The notes: generated by a model from the letters alone, not told the origin. A DNA stretch of 64,000 nucleotides from Nocardia sp. BSTN01 (GCF_015354405.1 NZ_JADKYP010000029.1:19967-83966), one strand, 5' to 3'; counted from the first letter of the stretch, positions 27,436-37,033 are shown. Made by a program: numbers and translations.

Positions 27436-28263
27436 ATGACCCACATCGTCAACACCGCACAGTCCGAGGCGTGGAACGGCTACGAGGGCGAACACTGGGC
27501 CGGCCACGCCGACCGTTACGACGCGGTGAACTCCGGGATCAACGAGCCGTTGCTGGCCGCGGCGCAGGTCGCTCCGGGAGATCGCGTCCTCGACATCGGT
27601 TGCGGCAATGGCCAATTGACGCGGGCGGCGGCGCGGCGGGCGGCCTCGGCGACCGGGGTCGACCTCTCCGGGCCGATGCTGGCGCGGGCGCGCCTGCTCG
27701 CCGAAGCCGAAGGCGTGCACAACGTTTCGTTCGAGCAGGGAGATGCGCAGGTGTTCGGCTTCGCACCCGGCTCCTACGATGTGGCGACGAGCCGGTTCGG
27801 CATCATGTTCTTCGCCGATCCGGTGGCGGCGTTCACCAACATCGCCCGCGCGCTGGGTCCCGGCGGGCGGCTCGCGGTGGCGGTCCCGGCCATGGCGGAC
27901 TCCGAGATCGCCGGCGTCTTCGCCGCCGCCGCGGCGCATCTGCCCGGTTTCGAGGTGGGACACGGCTTCAACGCCTTCGCCGATCCCGCGGCCACCGCCG
28001 ACCTGCTCGGCGCGGCCGGATTCGCCGGTGTCGGAAACGAACTCGTCGTCACCGACAGCATCTGGGGCGCGGATGTCGACGATGCCACCGAATTCGTCGT
28101 GGGCTGGGGGCCTGTGCGATATCACCGGCTGCGCAACGACTTCGGCACCGATGCCGAGGTCCGGGCAGCCGTCGCCGCCGCGCTCGCGCCGTTCGCCGGT
28201 GACGGCCCGGTCCGGTTGCGCGCGGCCTCCCGCGTCGTCACCGCCACCGTCGCACTACCGTAG
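27436..28263 (+). CDS. SAM-dependent methyltransferase (UbiE/Methyltransf_11 type)
   Basis: 275 residues; the ATG at 27436 has GAGGAG 6 bases upstream (a GTG one codon earlier is less well spaced). Motif I VLDIGCGNGQLTRAAARR, motif II TGVDLSGPMLARAR, motif post-II GDAQVFGFAPGSYDVATSRF and motif III ARALGPGGRLAVAVP are all present. The N-terminal WNGYEGEHWAGHADRYD resembles small-molecule C- or O-methyltransferases. Five bases separate it from the TetR gene, so the operon is autoregulated if that repressor binds the tandem operator upstream. It may detoxify or modify the ligand of the TetR; this is inference. Confidence 0.88.
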   Translation: MTHIVNTAQSEAWNGYEGEHWAGHADRYDAVNSGINEPLLAAAQVAPGDRVLDIGCGNGQLTRAAARRAASATGVDLSGPMLARARLLAEAEGVHNVSFEQGDAQVFGFAPGSYDVATSRFGIMFFADPVAAFTNIARALGPGGRLAVAVPAMADSEIAGVFAAAAAHLPGFEVGHGFNAFADPAATADLLGAAGFAGVGNELVVTDSIWGADVDDATEFVVGWGPVRYHRLRNDFGTDAEVRAAVAAALAPFAGDGPVRLRAASRVVTATVALP

Positions 28264-28268
28264 GTCGC

Positions 28269-28883
28269 ATGTCACCCCGACGGGCGGCGGCACTGCACGA
28301 CCGCGACGACCGCGATCTGCGTGCCCATCTGATCGCCACGGCTGAAACGTTGTTCGCCGAACAGGGCGCCGCCGGGCTCACCGTGCGCGCCATCGCCCGG
28401 GCCGCCGGGGTGTCCGACGGGGTGCTCTACAACCATTTCGCCGACAAGGAGGAACTGCTCGCCGCGGCGCTGCGGTCTCATGTCGAATCGGTGGATCGGA
28501 GTTTTCCGCCGCTGCCCGCCGCCGGTAGCGGCGATCTCGCGGAGAACCTGGCGGTGTGCCTGCGTCAGGGGCTGGCGCTGCATCAGGCGGTATTGCCCGT
28601 GTTCGCGGGTCTGATCACCCAGCCCACGGTCCTGGCCAGATTCGCCGAAACGGAAGGCCGGCAACGGATGTGGCGCGAACAGCTGGTCGACTATCTGCGC
28701 GCCGAACGCGATCTGGGCCGAGTGGCGGCCGATGCGGACGTCGATGCGGCCGCCGCGGTCCTGATCGGCATCTGTCACGACGCGGTGCTGTCGTCGCTGC
28801 TGTCGGGAACGCCGCGCCCGTTCGTGCCGCCCCCGGTGGAGGCCGTCGTCGCCACCCTGCTCACTGGGATCGCCGTGCGGTGA
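28269..28883 (+). CDS. TetR family repressor, probably autoregulating
   Basis: 204 residues. The N-terminal helix-turn-helix (LIATAETLFAEQGAAGLTVR, AIARAAGVSDGVLYNHFADK, residues about 20-62) is typical TetR. The ligand domain is Leu/Ala-rich and ends GTPRPFVPPPVEAVVATLLTGI as in many actinobacterial TetR proteins. It lies five bases after the methyltransferase gene and downstream of a tandem palindrome, which is the likely binding site. The inducer is unknown. Confidence 0.9.
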   Translation: MSPRRAAALHDRDDRDLRAHLIATAETLFAEQGAAGLTVRAIARAAGVSDGVLYNHFADKEELLAAALRSHVESVDRSFPPLPAAGSGDLAENLAVCLRQGLALHQAVLPVFAGLITQPTVLARFAETEGRQRMWREQLVDYLRAERDLGRVAADADVDAAAAVLIGICHDAVLSSLLSGTPRPFVPPPVEAVVATLLTGIAVR

Positions 28884-29101
28884 TCGGCGCGGCGCCACGC
28901 ACGTGCCGGCAGCAGCGGGCGGGTGCGTCGCAGCGCGCCCGGCGCTGCCCGTCGTACCGGCGCCCGCTGCGCCGCCATACGACTCGGCGGCACCGTCGCA
29001 GCCCGACGCCATGGGGTGCGGTCGCGATCACCCTGGGAATGCGGTCGCGATCGGTGGATGCGGAACGCCGGCGGACGCGGCCGGCGCGGGCGCACCTCTG
29101 C

Positions 29102-29476
29102 TCAGTAGACCGGCCCGGTGTACTTCTCGCCCGGTCCCGCACCCGGCGCATCCGGATGCGCCGACGACTCCCGGAACGCCCGCTGCAGCGACTGCAGACC
29201 CTCGCGGATGGGTCCGGCGTGCGGGCCCAGATATTCGACCGAGGCCGTCACCAGACCGGCGAGGGCCGTGATCACGCGGCGGGCCTCGTCCAGGTCGCGG
29301 CGCGGGCTGGAGTCGGGATCCTCGTCGGCGAGGCCGAGCTTCTCGGCGGCCGAGCTCATCAGCATCACCGCGGCCCGGCTGATCACCTCGACGGCGGGGA
29401 TGTCGGCCAGCTCCCGCACCGTTTCCTGATCCGCGGACTCACTCAGGGCCGACGGGTCGCCGGCATGCTCGCTCAT
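29102..29476 (-). CDS. DUF1844 protein next to infC
   Basis: 124 residues. DUF1844 core: VRELADIPAVEVISRAAVML followed by ARRVITALAGLVTASVEYLG and PIREGLQSLQRAF. It is a small cytoplasmic, all-helical protein conserved across actinobacteria, usually divergent from infC as here; function unknown. The conserved position suggests a link with translation initiation, but no motif shows it. The Pro/Gly-rich ending (PDAPGAGPGEKYTGPVY) is family-typical. Confidence 0.88.
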   Translation of the reverse strand: MSEHAGDPSALSESADQETVRELADIPAVEVISRAAVMLMSSAAEKLGLADEDPDSSPRRDLDEARRVITALAGLVTASVEYLGPHAGPIREGLQSLQRAFRESSAHPDAPGAGPGEKYTGPVY

Positions 29477-29526
29477 ATCCGTAGCATGTCATCGAGTTCG
29501 CGTCGACGGGTTGCGGGGGCGGCCGA

Positions 29527-29556
29527 TTGGGAGTAGGGGCGCCCGCGGTGTTAAAG
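29527..29556 (+). promoter_or_regulatory. Candidate promoter of infC-rpmI-rplT
   Basis: TTGGGA (29527-29532), 18 bases, TTAAAG (29551-29556). It would give a leader of about 315 bases, long enough to include the terminator-like hairpin at 29777-29807. Confidence 0.45.
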
Positions 29557-29776
29557 TGGTCGGCGACGACCGCCCCGGTCCTGTGCTGGAACCGATCCAG
29601 TGCACCGGTTCGGGGCTGTAAGTGGAGCCCGACTCCCACCATCGGCCGGCCTGCGTGCCAGGTTCGATGGTCCGGTCACCCGCCGTATGCGGCGGGTTCT
29701 CGCTCGGATCCGTCCGTGGCGGGGTCGAGGTGGCAGTCCTGTTGGTGGACGCCCGCGGCGACCGGTCGACATTCGG

Positions 29777-29807
29777 GCCCCGTGGCGGTGAAATACCGCA
29801 ACGGGGC
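29777..29807 (+). terminator. Terminator-like hairpin (possible attenuator) in infC leader
   Basis: GCCCCGT and GCGGT (29777-29789) pair with ACCGC and ACGGGGC (29795-29807) over the loop GAAAT, and TTTCGTGTT follows. A stem followed by a U-rich run inside a leader, 72 bases before infC, is the form of a transcription attenuator. Confidence 0.55.
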
Positions 29808-29879
29808 TTTCGTGTTGGGTATGGGGTTGCAGTTGTTGCTCGCGGTCGTTGGATGACACCGCTTGACCTAGGAGGCCCC

Positions 29880-30533
<654 letters not shown>

Positions 30534-30599
30534 ACCGATACAGCACCGGCGGTATCGCACGACGCGATGCCGCCGGAACGAGACAAGATTGAGGAATCC

Positions 30600-30794
30600 A
30601 TGCCGAAGATGAAGAGCCACAGCGGCACCTCGAAGCGATTCAAGGTGTCCGGTCGCGGCAAGCTGCTGCGCCAGCAGGCGAACCGTCGCCACCTGCTCGA
30701 GCACAAGTCCAGCCGCCGGACTCGTCGTCTGGACGGCACGGAGGTCGTCGCGCCCGCTGACGTCCGTCGCGTGAAGAAGCTGCTCGGTATCTGA
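30600..30794 (+). CDS. rpmI: 50S ribosomal protein L35
   Basis: 64 residues, highly basic, with GAGGA 5 bases before the ATG. It matches bacterial L35 throughout: [20 protein letters not shown], then [20 protein letters not shown] and the final KKLLGI. L35 is a late-assembling large-subunit protein. It lies 66 bases after infC and 73 before rplT in the conserved initiation-factor operon. Confidence 0.97.
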   Translation: MPKMKSHSGTSKRFKVSGRGKLLRQQANRRHLLEHKSSRRTRRLDGTEVVAPADVRRVKKLLGI

Positions 30795-30867
30795 GCGCGC
30801 TCGCGCACCGTTCCCTCTCCCAACCTGTGGGCGCCGCCGCGCCCCTCGATCGAACAAGGACTGACCA

Positions 30868-31248
30868 GTGGCACGCGTCAAAAGGGCCGTCAACGCTCAG
30901 AAGAAGCGCCGTTCCGTGCTCGAGGCCTCCAAGGGCTACCGCGGGCAGCGCTCGCGGCTGTACCGCAAGGCCAAGGAACAGCAGCTGCACTCGCTCACCT
31001 ACGCCTACCGGGACCGCCGGGCGCGCAAGGGTGACTTCCGCAAGCTGTGGATCGCGCGCATCAACGCCGCGGCTCGGCTCAACGACATCACCTACAACCG
31101 CTTCATCCAGGGCCTGAAGGCCGCGGGCGTCGAGGTCGACCGCAAGATCCTCGCCGAGCTCGCCGTCTCCGACGCCGAGGCGTTCGCGGGCCTGGTGGCG
31201 GTGGCCAAGGCCGCCCTGCCGGAGGATGTCAACGCCCCGGCCGCCTGA
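30868..31248 (+). CDS. rplT: 50S ribosomal protein L20
   Basis: 126 residues from a GTG with AAGGA upstream. L20 binds 23S rRNA early in 50S assembly. It matches the family: [60 protein letters not shown] and an acidic/Ala tail. Downstream, the tsnR-like methyltransferase starts only 11 bases after the stop and probably belongs to the same transcript. Confidence 0.97.
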   Translation: MARVKRAVNAQKKRRSVLEASKGYRGQRSRLYRKAKEQQLHSLTYAYRDRRARKGDFRKLWIARINAAARLNDITYNRFIQGLKAAGVEVDRKILAELAVSDAEAFAGLVAVAKAALPEDVNAPAA

Positions 31249-31259
31249 GCTGCGACCAG

Positions 31260-32165
31260 TTGACCAACACGTCGAAACGACCCGCGGAGCGCGGCTCCGA
31301 CGCCCGGACGAATCCGGAACTGTCGGAACGCAATCCGCGGGTCGTTTCCGCTGTCAAACTGCACCGCTCCGCATCGCGCCGCAAAACCGGCCTGTTCCTG
31401 GCCGAGGGCGCCAATTCCGTGGCCGCGGCCCTGGATACCGAGCGGGTCGAGGAGCTGTTCTACTCCAGTCGTGCCGCCGAACGCGAACACGAACTGGTGG
31501 CCACGGCCGCCGCGCTGGGTGTGCGCACCACGCTGGTGAGCGAGCGCGCCGCCGAACATCTGGGTGAGACGGTCACCCCGCCGGGCTTGGTCGCGGTCTG
31601 CCGCCTCGTGGATCGGCCGCTCGCACAGGTTGTTTCGCCGCGCGGGGCGCCGGTGGCCGCGGAGCCCGGAGCGGTAGCCTCGGGCGCCCGCCTGCTCGCC
31701 GTCCCGGTCGAGATCGCCGACCCCGGAAATGCCGGCACTCTGATTCGCGTCGCCGACGCGGTCGGCGCCGACGGCGTCGTCCTGGCCGGCGATTCGGTGG
31801 ATCCGCACAACGGCAAATGTGTGCGCGCCTGCGCGGGCAGCCTGTTCCACGTCCCGATCGCGCGCGACCGCGATATCGATGCCGTACTGAACGCGCTGCG
31901 CGACCACGACATCACCGTGCTCGCGACGACCGCGCGGGGGGAAGTCGATCTCGACGACGCCGACGACCTGCTGCGTACCGCGGGCGAATCCGGCGGCACC
32001 GCATGGCTTTTCGGCAACGAGGCGCACGGCCTGGACCCCGCCGTCGCCGCCCGCGCCGACCACCGCATCCGCATCCCCATCCACGGCCGAGCGGAAAGCC
32101 TGAACCTGGCCGCCGCCGCCGCGATCTGCCTCTACGCCGACGCCCGGGTCCGCCACCGCCCATAG
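31260..32165 (+). CDS. SpoU (TrmH) family RNA 2'-O-methyltransferase
   Basis: 301 residues from a TTG at 31260. The first 100 residues form the L30e-like RNA-binding domain (VVSAVKLHRSASRRKTGLFL), the rest a SPOUT methyltransferase with the trefoil-knot motifs: 1 IADPGNAGTLIRVADAVGAD, 2 AWLFGNEAHGLDP and 3 IRIPIHGRAESLNLAAAAAI. It probably methylates a ribose in 23S rRNA; M. tuberculosis has its homolog (Rv1644, named tsnR) in the same place. The start is uncertain because no clear ribosome site precedes the TTG; coupling to rplT translation is likely. A strong hairpin follows. Confidence 0.9.
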   Translation: MTNTSKRPAERGSDARTNPELSERNPRVVSAVKLHRSASRRKTGLFLAEGANSVAAALDTERVEELFYSSRAAEREHELVATAAALGVRTTLVSERAAEHLGETVTPPGLVAVCRLVDRPLAQVVSPRGAPVAAEPGAVASGARLLAVPVEIADPGNAGTLIRVADAVGADGVVLAGDSVDPHNGKCVRACAGSLFHVPIARDRDIDAVLNALRDHDITVLATTARGEVDLDDADDLLRTAGESGGTAWLFGNEAHGLDPAVAARADHRIRIPIHGRAESLNLAAAAAICLYADARVRHRP

Positions 32166-32249
32166 CGCCCGCGCGACAGCCACGGTGCCCGGTCCATAAC
32201 GCAGACCGTGCCGGACCGGTACGACGTGTCGGCGGGCCCCGAATACGAC

Positions 32250-32283
32250 TGTGGGCGCCGGATATTCGTATCCGGCGCCCACA
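32250..32283. terminator. Bidirectional terminator between tsnR-like gene and MFS gene
   Basis: A perfect 15-bp stem (TGTGGGCGCCGGATA with its complement) closes a TTCG tetraloop and is followed by CTTTCTC. It lies between convergent genes. Confidence 0.8.
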
Positions 32284-32292
32284 CTTTCTCGA

Positions 32293-34707
32293 TCAGTCGC
32301 GCGGGTGCGCCAACTCGATCACGTGGTCGTCACCGGTGCCCGCGGCCAGGGTGAGCGTGGAGGTGGTCGCCGGGTAGCCGGACGCCACCACCGTGTAGTC
32401 GCCGACCGCGAGATTGGCGAACAGGTAACTGCCGTCGGCGTCGGTGGTGGTGCTGTCGATCACCGCGCCCCCCGCATCGACGAGGGTCACCCGGGCATCG
32501 CGCAGCGGGCCGTGGGCGCCGTGCACAACACCCCGCAGCTGGGCGCCGCGCGAGAGCACCACGTCGAGCTGGGTGATGCCCTGGCCGGCGACCTCCGCCG
32601 GCAACGCGACCGGCTGGAACGTGGCGGCGTTGACCGCGACGGTCACCGGTCCGGGAACCAGTTCGGTCAGCGCGTAGTCACCCTCGGGACCGGACGCGCC
32701 CGCCGCCAGGACGTCGCCGCGGCTGTCGGTGACGATCACCAGCGCGTCGGGCACCGGTGTGCCGTCGTCCGCCGCTCGCACGGTGCCGGCCAATCCGCTC
32801 ATACCGCTCAGGCGCACATCGTGTTCGAGTGGTCGCGTGCCCACGGTGATCGGCGTGGCCTGCGGCTGGAAGCCGTCGGCCGAGGCGATCAGCACATAGG
32901 AACCGGGCTCCGGTGCGTCGAGTGCGTAGTGCCCGTCGCCGCGGGCGATGGCACGGCCGATCTGGCGGCCGGTGGGGGAGATCAGGGTGAGCGCGGTGCG
33001 CGTCACCGGTGAGCCGTCACCGGCCTGGACGCGGCCGTGGATGGTGATTCCGGTACTCACGAACTCCTCCGGCACCAGGCCCGAGGCGTCCTCGGCCATG
33101 ACCTGCGCCGAGAGCACCGGCTCCGGCCCCGATTCGGCGGCCTGGGCCAGCGCGCCGGTGGTCCGCAGCGCGACCTCCTTGATGAACAGGGTCAGCAGGA
33201 AGGCGACCAGCGCGATGGGCGCCGCGATGAGGAACACGTCGGCGATGCCGTGACCGTAGCCGTCCTCGACGACCGTGCGGACGGGGCTGGGCAGTGCGGA
33301 GATGTCCGGGATCCGGCCGCCGCCGCCCATGGCTCCGGCCGCGGCCGGGTTCAGGTGGCTCAGCCCGTCGCTGATGTAGTCCTTCACCCGCTCGGCCATC
33401 ACCGCGCCGAGCGCCGAGACACCGATCGCACCACCGAGGCTGCGGAAGAACGTGACCAGCGAGCTGGCCGCGCCCAGTTCGTGCGGCGCCACCTGGTTCT
33501 GGGTGCACAGCACCAGGTTCTGCATCGTCATACCGATGCCCAGGCCCATCATCGCCATGTAGATCGCCACCAGCCAGTAGTTGGTGTCGTAGCGGATGGT
33601 GCCGAGCAGCCCCAGGCCGGCGGTCACCAGGAAGCCGCCGGTGACCAGCCACGCCTTCCACCGGCCGGTGCGGGTGATGATCTGACCCGACACCGTGGAG
33701 GAGATGAACAGGCCGCCGATCATCGGGATGGTCATGACGCCCGACATCGTGGGCGATTCGCCGCGGGCCAGCTGGAAGTACTGGCTGAAGAACACCGTGC
33801 CGGCGAACATCGCGACACCGATGAACAGCGAGGCGGCCGAGGCGAGGCTGATGGTGCGGTTGGCGAACAGGTGCATCGGCACGATCGGCTCGGCGGCCCG
33901 CAATTCGACGAAGACGAATGCGACGGCCAGCGCGACGGCCCCGAGCACCATCACCAGGGTCTGCCAGGAACCCCACGCGTACTTGTCGCCGGCGAAGGTG
34001 ACCCACACCAGCAGCAGGCACACCGCTGCCGTGACCAGGAAGGCACCCAGCCAGTCGACCTTCACCTCGCGCTTGGTGACGGGCAGGTTCAGCGTGCGCT
34101 GCAGCACGACCAGCGCGACCACCGCGAACGGCACACCGACGTAGAAGCACCAGCGCCAGCCCAGCCAGCTGGTGTCGGTGATCACACCGCCGAGCAGCGG
34201 ACCGCCGACGGTCGCCACCGCGAACACCGCGCCCAGATAGCCGCTGTAGCGGCCACGCTCGCGCGGCGAGATCATCGCGGCCATCACGATCTGAGCCAGC
34301 GCGGACAGACCGCCCGCGCCGATGCCCTGCACCGCGCGGCAGGCGATGAGCATGCCCGGATTCTGGGACAGACCCGCGACCACGGATCCGGCGACGTAGA
34401 TCAGCAGAGCGATCTGGACGAGTGCCTTCTTGCTGAACAGGTCGGCGAGTTTGCCCCACAACGGGGTGGTGGCGGTCAACGCGAGCAGGGAGGCGGTGAC
34501 GACCCACGTGTAGGCGGACTGTCCGCCGCCCAGGGTGCCGATGATCTTCGGCAGCGCATTGGTCACGATCGTGGAGGAGATGATCGCGACGAACAAGCCC
34601 AGCAGGAGGCCGGACAGGGCCTCCATGATCTGCCGGTGCGTCATCGCCGCCGTGTCACCCGTGTCCGGGGATCTGCGCGCGGCGTCGTTCGCAGTGGTGA
34701 TTGCCAT
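32293..34707 (-). CDS. DHA2 drug:H+ exporter with C-terminal carboxypeptidase-regulatory-like repeats
   Basis: 804 residues; the first 520 are a 14-helix EmrB/QacA-type exporter. Motif A appears as GKLADLFSKK, motif C as GAVFAVATVGGPLLGGVITD, with IISSTIVTNALP near the start. After the last helix (IADVFLIAAPIALVAFLLTL), a tail of about 280 residues carries three or four beta-sandwich units of the carboxypeptidase regulatory-like type: ITIHGRVQAGDG, LAGTVRAADDGTPVPDALVI, AQLRGVVHGAHGPLRDARVT, each ending in a DGxYxL-type turn (GDGHYALDAPEPGSY, PEGDYALTELVPG, ADGSYLFANLAVGDY). Such tails are unusual on MFS proteins and, given the even helix number, should be cytoplasmic. Its promoter lies between it and the TetR gene. 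Confidence 0.92.
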   Translation of the reverse strand: MAITTANDAARRSPDTGDTAAMTHRQIMEALSGLLLGLFVAIISSTIVTNALPKIIGTLGGGQSAYTWVVTASLLALTATTPLWGKLADLFSKKALVQIALLIYVAGSVVAGLSQNPGMLIACRAVQGIGAGGLSALAQIVMAAMISPRERGRYSGYLGAVFAVATVGGPLLGGVITDTSWLGWRWCFYVGVPFAVVALVVLQRTLNLPVTKREVKVDWLGAFLVTAAVCLLLVWVTFAGDKYAWGSWQTLVMVLGAVALAVAFVFVELRAAEPIVPMHLFANRTISLASAASLFIGVAMFAGTVFFSQYFQLARGESPTMSGVMTIPMIGGLFISSTVSGQIITRTGRWKAWLVTGGFLVTAGLGLLGTIRYDTNYWLVAIYMAMMGLGIGMTMQNLVLCTQNQVAPHELGAASSLVTFFRSLGGAIGVSALGAVMAERVKDYISDGLSHLNPAAAGAMGGGGRIPDISALPSPVRTVVEDGYGHGIADVFLIAAPIALVAFLLTLFIKEVALRTTGALAQAAESGPEPVLSAQVMAEDASGLVPEEFVSTGITIHGRVQAGDGSPVTRTALTLISPTGRQIGRAIARGDGHYALDAPEPGSYVLIASADGFQPQATPITVGTRPLEHDVRLSGMSGLAGTVRAADDGTPVPDALVIVTDSRGDVLAAGASGPEGDYALTELVPGPVTVAVNAATFQPVALPAEVAGQGITQLDVVLSRGAQLRGVVHGAHGPLRDARVTLVDAGGAVIDSTTTDADGSYLFANLAVGDYTVVASGYPATTSTLTLAAGTGDDHVIELAHPRD

Positions 34708-34812
34708 CGTTCTCTTTCCGGAAGCGGTCGATGCGGCGGACAGCCGGTTATGCCGATCTCGCCGCAGCAAGAGGTGTTCGGGGGATATCAAACAAGTTGA
34801 TTAACGAAAGTA

Positions 34813-34840
34813 ACTATAATCCTGTGAGGACGCTGCGCAA
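34813..34840 (-). promoter_or_regulatory. Candidate promoter of the DHA2 exporter gene
   Basis: Read on the minus strand: TTGCGC (34840-34835), 16 bases, TATAGT (34818-34813). Just downstream is an AT-rich stretch with GTTAC, GTTAA and TCAAC half-site-like words (about 34785-34812), a possible repressor site. Confidence 0.5.
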
Positions 34841-34896
34841 AGGCCGAGGGGGCGGTGTGCTCGATCACACCGGTGCAACGGGGGCGAAACGCCTGG

Positions 34897-35469
34897 TCAG
34901 TCGTCCTGGAGGCAGGCGTTGATTTCCTCGGCCCACGGAGTCGGCACCGCATCGGGTCCGATCACCTGCATGGCCGTCATCACGGTGATGAGCATGCCGG
35001 TGGCCATGAATCGACGGGCGTCGTCGGCATCGGCGCCCGTGAGCTCGCGAACCAGTTCGTAGATGCGGCCGAAACGCTCGCGGACGTTGTCGCCGATCGC
35101 CGGATCGGCGCTGGCGGAGAAGCCGTGCAACAGGAGGAGCGGCAATTCCCGTTCGGCGAGAAAGGTCTCGTATCCCTTGCCGAGCGCCTGCAATGCCTCC
35201 TGGGCGGTCGCGTTCGCCGGCGCGTCGGCGCGCGCCGCGCGGAAGACCTCTTCGATCCGTTCGCAGGCCTGGTTGACCGCGGCGACGAACAGTCGTTCCT
35301 TCGTGCCGAACAGCCGGATCACATAGGGCTGCGATACTCCGGCGAGCCGGGCGATCTCATCGGTTTTCGTTGCGGCGTAACCGGTTTCGGCGAACGCGGT
35401 GACCGCGGCGGCCAGCACCTGCTCGCTGCGCTCGGCTGCGGTCAGGCGCATGCGGGTCGAGTCCGCCAT
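34897..35469 (-). CDS. TetR family repressor between two exporters
   Basis: 190 residues with a perfect AAGGAGG before the ATG. The DNA-binding helices are RSEQVLAAAVTAFAETGYAA and KTDEIARLAGVSQPYVIRLF, with the TetR hallmark FGTKERLFVAAV. The C-terminal domain is typical of drug-responsive TetR_C_11-like repressors. It is divergent from the second MFS gene (145 bases apart) and 189 bases downstream-facing to the first MFS gene, so it may repress both. A palindrome GTTATCAGTCGATAAC in the divergent region is the best candidate operator. Confidence 0.93.
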   Translation of the reverse strand: MADSTRMRLTAAERSEQVLAAAVTAFAETGYAATKTDEIARLAGVSQPYVIRLFGTKERLFVAAVNQACERIEEVFRAARADAPANATAQEALQALGKGYETFLAERELPLLLLHGFSASADPAIGDNVRERFGRIYELVRELTGADADDARRFMATGMLITVMTAMQVIGPDAVPTPWAEEINACLQDD

Positions 35470-35542
35470 GGTCCTCCTTACGTTGTCCGACGGTCACGGT
35501 AGTCGCGGTGCGGGCGGGGGGAGAGCCCGGCATCGTCACCTG

Positions 35543-35571
35543 TTGACATGTTATCAGCGGATGCATACTCT
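35543..35571 (+). promoter_or_regulatory. Promoter of the second MFS gene
   Basis: TTGACA (35543-35548), 17 bases, TACTCT (35566-35571): the best housekeeping-type promoter in the window. A GTTATC half site (35550-35555) lies within the spacer. Confidence 0.65.
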
Positions 35572-35583
35572 TTCGATTATCAA

Positions 35584-35599
35584 GTTATCAGTCGATAAC
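35584..35599. promoter_or_regulatory. Candidate TetR operator
   Basis: GTTATCAGTCGATAAC is a perfect inverted repeat (arms GTTATC/GATAAC, 4-base centre) just after the -10 of the exporter promoter and 16 bases before its ATG. GTTATCAG also occurs at 35550-35557 inside the promoter. Confidence 0.65.
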
Positions 35600-35614
35600 A
35601 ACAAAGGATCTGCG

Positions 35615-37033
35615 ATGACCACCACCCTCGAAACCACCCCCCGCGCCGGCTCATCCGGCGCCACCACCGGGTCGCTCGGCGCGGTCCTGGCCGCCGTCGG
35701 CATTCCGATGTTCATGGTCACCCTGGACAATCTGGTCGTCACGAACGCGCTCCCGGTGATCCGCACGGAACTGGGCGCGTCCCTGGCCGACCTGCAATGG
35801 TTCGTCAACGCCTACACGCTGTCTTTCGCGTCGCTGCTGCTCACCGCCTCGGCGCTGGGCGACCGGTTCGGCCGCCGCCGGATGTACCTGTCGGGAATCG
35901 CCCTGTTCACTCTCGCCTCGGCGGCATGTGCGCTGGCGACCGAGCCGTGGATGCTCATCCTCGCCCGGGCGGTGCAGGGCTTCGGTGGCGCCGCGGTCAT
36001 GCCGCTGTCGCTGACGCTGCTGGCGAACGCGGTGCCGGTCGCGAAGCGCAGCGCGGCGATCGGGATCTGGGGTGGCATCTCCGGGCTCGGCATCGCGGTC
36101 GGTCCGGTCGTCGGCGGCTTGGTGGTGGACGGGCTGAGCTGGCAGTGGATCTTCTGGCTCAATGTGCCGATCGGAGTGCTGGCGCTGCCGTTCGTGGCGC
36201 GAGTGCTGGGCGAATCCTTCGGCGGCGCACAGCGATTGGATCCGCTGGGACTGCTGCTCTCGGCCGGTGGCGTGCTGTCGATCGTCTGGGGCGTGGTGCA
36301 CGGCGCCGACGACGGCTGGACCTCGGCGCCGGTACTGGCCGCGCTGTTCGCCGGCGCGCTGGCACTGATCGCGTTCGTCGGATGGGAACTGCGCTCATCG
36401 GCTCCGATGCTGCCGATGCGGCTGTTTCGCTCCCGGGCGTTCGCGGTGATGAACGTGTCGGCGTTCGCGTTCGCGGTCGGTGTCTTCGGTTCGATCTTCC
36501 TGCTCGCCCAGTTCTTCCAGGTGGTCCAGGGATACTCGCCGCTGGCGGCCGGAGTGCGGACGCTGCCGTGGACGATGGCGCCGATGGTGGTCGCGCCGCT
36601 GGCGGGCCTGGTGGTCGACCGGATCGGCGCGCGCACTCTCATCGTGGCCGGGCAGGTGTTCCAGGCGGCCGCGCTGGCCTGGATCGGAGCGATCGTCACC
36701 GCCGACCTGTCCTATGCGTCGATCATCGGGCCGTTCCTTCTCGCCGGTGTCGGCATGGGCCTGACCTTCGCGCCCGGCTCGACCGTGGTGATGGCCAGCG
36801 CCCCGCCGGCCGATCAGGGTGTCGCGTCGGGGACGAACAACACCATCCGTGAGGTCGGTGTGGCGATGGGTGTCGCGATTCTGGCGTCGATCTTCGCCTC
36901 CTACGGTTCCTACCTCAGCCCGGCCGATTTCGTCGCCGGCATGGCGCCGGCGGTGCGGGTGGGCGCGGTGATCGTGGCACTCGGCGCGTGCGCGACGGCG
37001 TTGCTGCCGCGCCGGATCACTCCTGCGGTCTAG
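35615..37033 (+). CDS. DHA2 family MFS drug exporter
   Basis: 472 residues with AAAGGA before the ATG. Fourteen hydrophobic segments, motif A LGDRFGRRRMYL (about 75-86), motif C GIWGGISGLGIAVGPVVGGL and the early D1 motif FMVTLDNLVVTNALPVI. The Asp in TLDNLVV is the usual proton-relay residue of DHA2 pumps. It probably exports a hydrophobic drug and is repressed by the divergent TetR. The first exporter on the other side of the TetR gene has the additional C-terminal tail that this one lacks. Confidence 0.93.
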   Translation: MTTTLETTPRAGSSGATTGSLGAVLAAVGIPMFMVTLDNLVVTNALPVIRTELGASLADLQWFVNAYTLSFASLLLTASALGDRFGRRRMYLSGIALFTLASAACALATEPWMLILARAVQGFGGAAVMPLSLTLLANAVPVAKRSAAIGIWGGISGLGIAVGPVVGGLVVDGLSWQWIFWLNVPIGVLALPFVARVLGESFGGAQRLDPLGLLLSAGGVLSIVWGVVHGADDGWTSAPVLAALFAGALALIAFVGWELRSSAPMLPMRLFRSRAFAVMNVSAFAFAVGVFGSIFLLAQFFQVVQGYSPLAAGVRTLPWTMAPMVVAPLAGLVVDRIGARTLIVAGQVFQAAALAWIGAIVTADLSYASIIGPFLLAGVGMGLTFAPGSTVVMASAPPADQGVASGTNNTIREVGVAMGVAILASIFASYGSYLSPADFVAGMAPAVRVGAVIVALGACATALLPRRITPAV

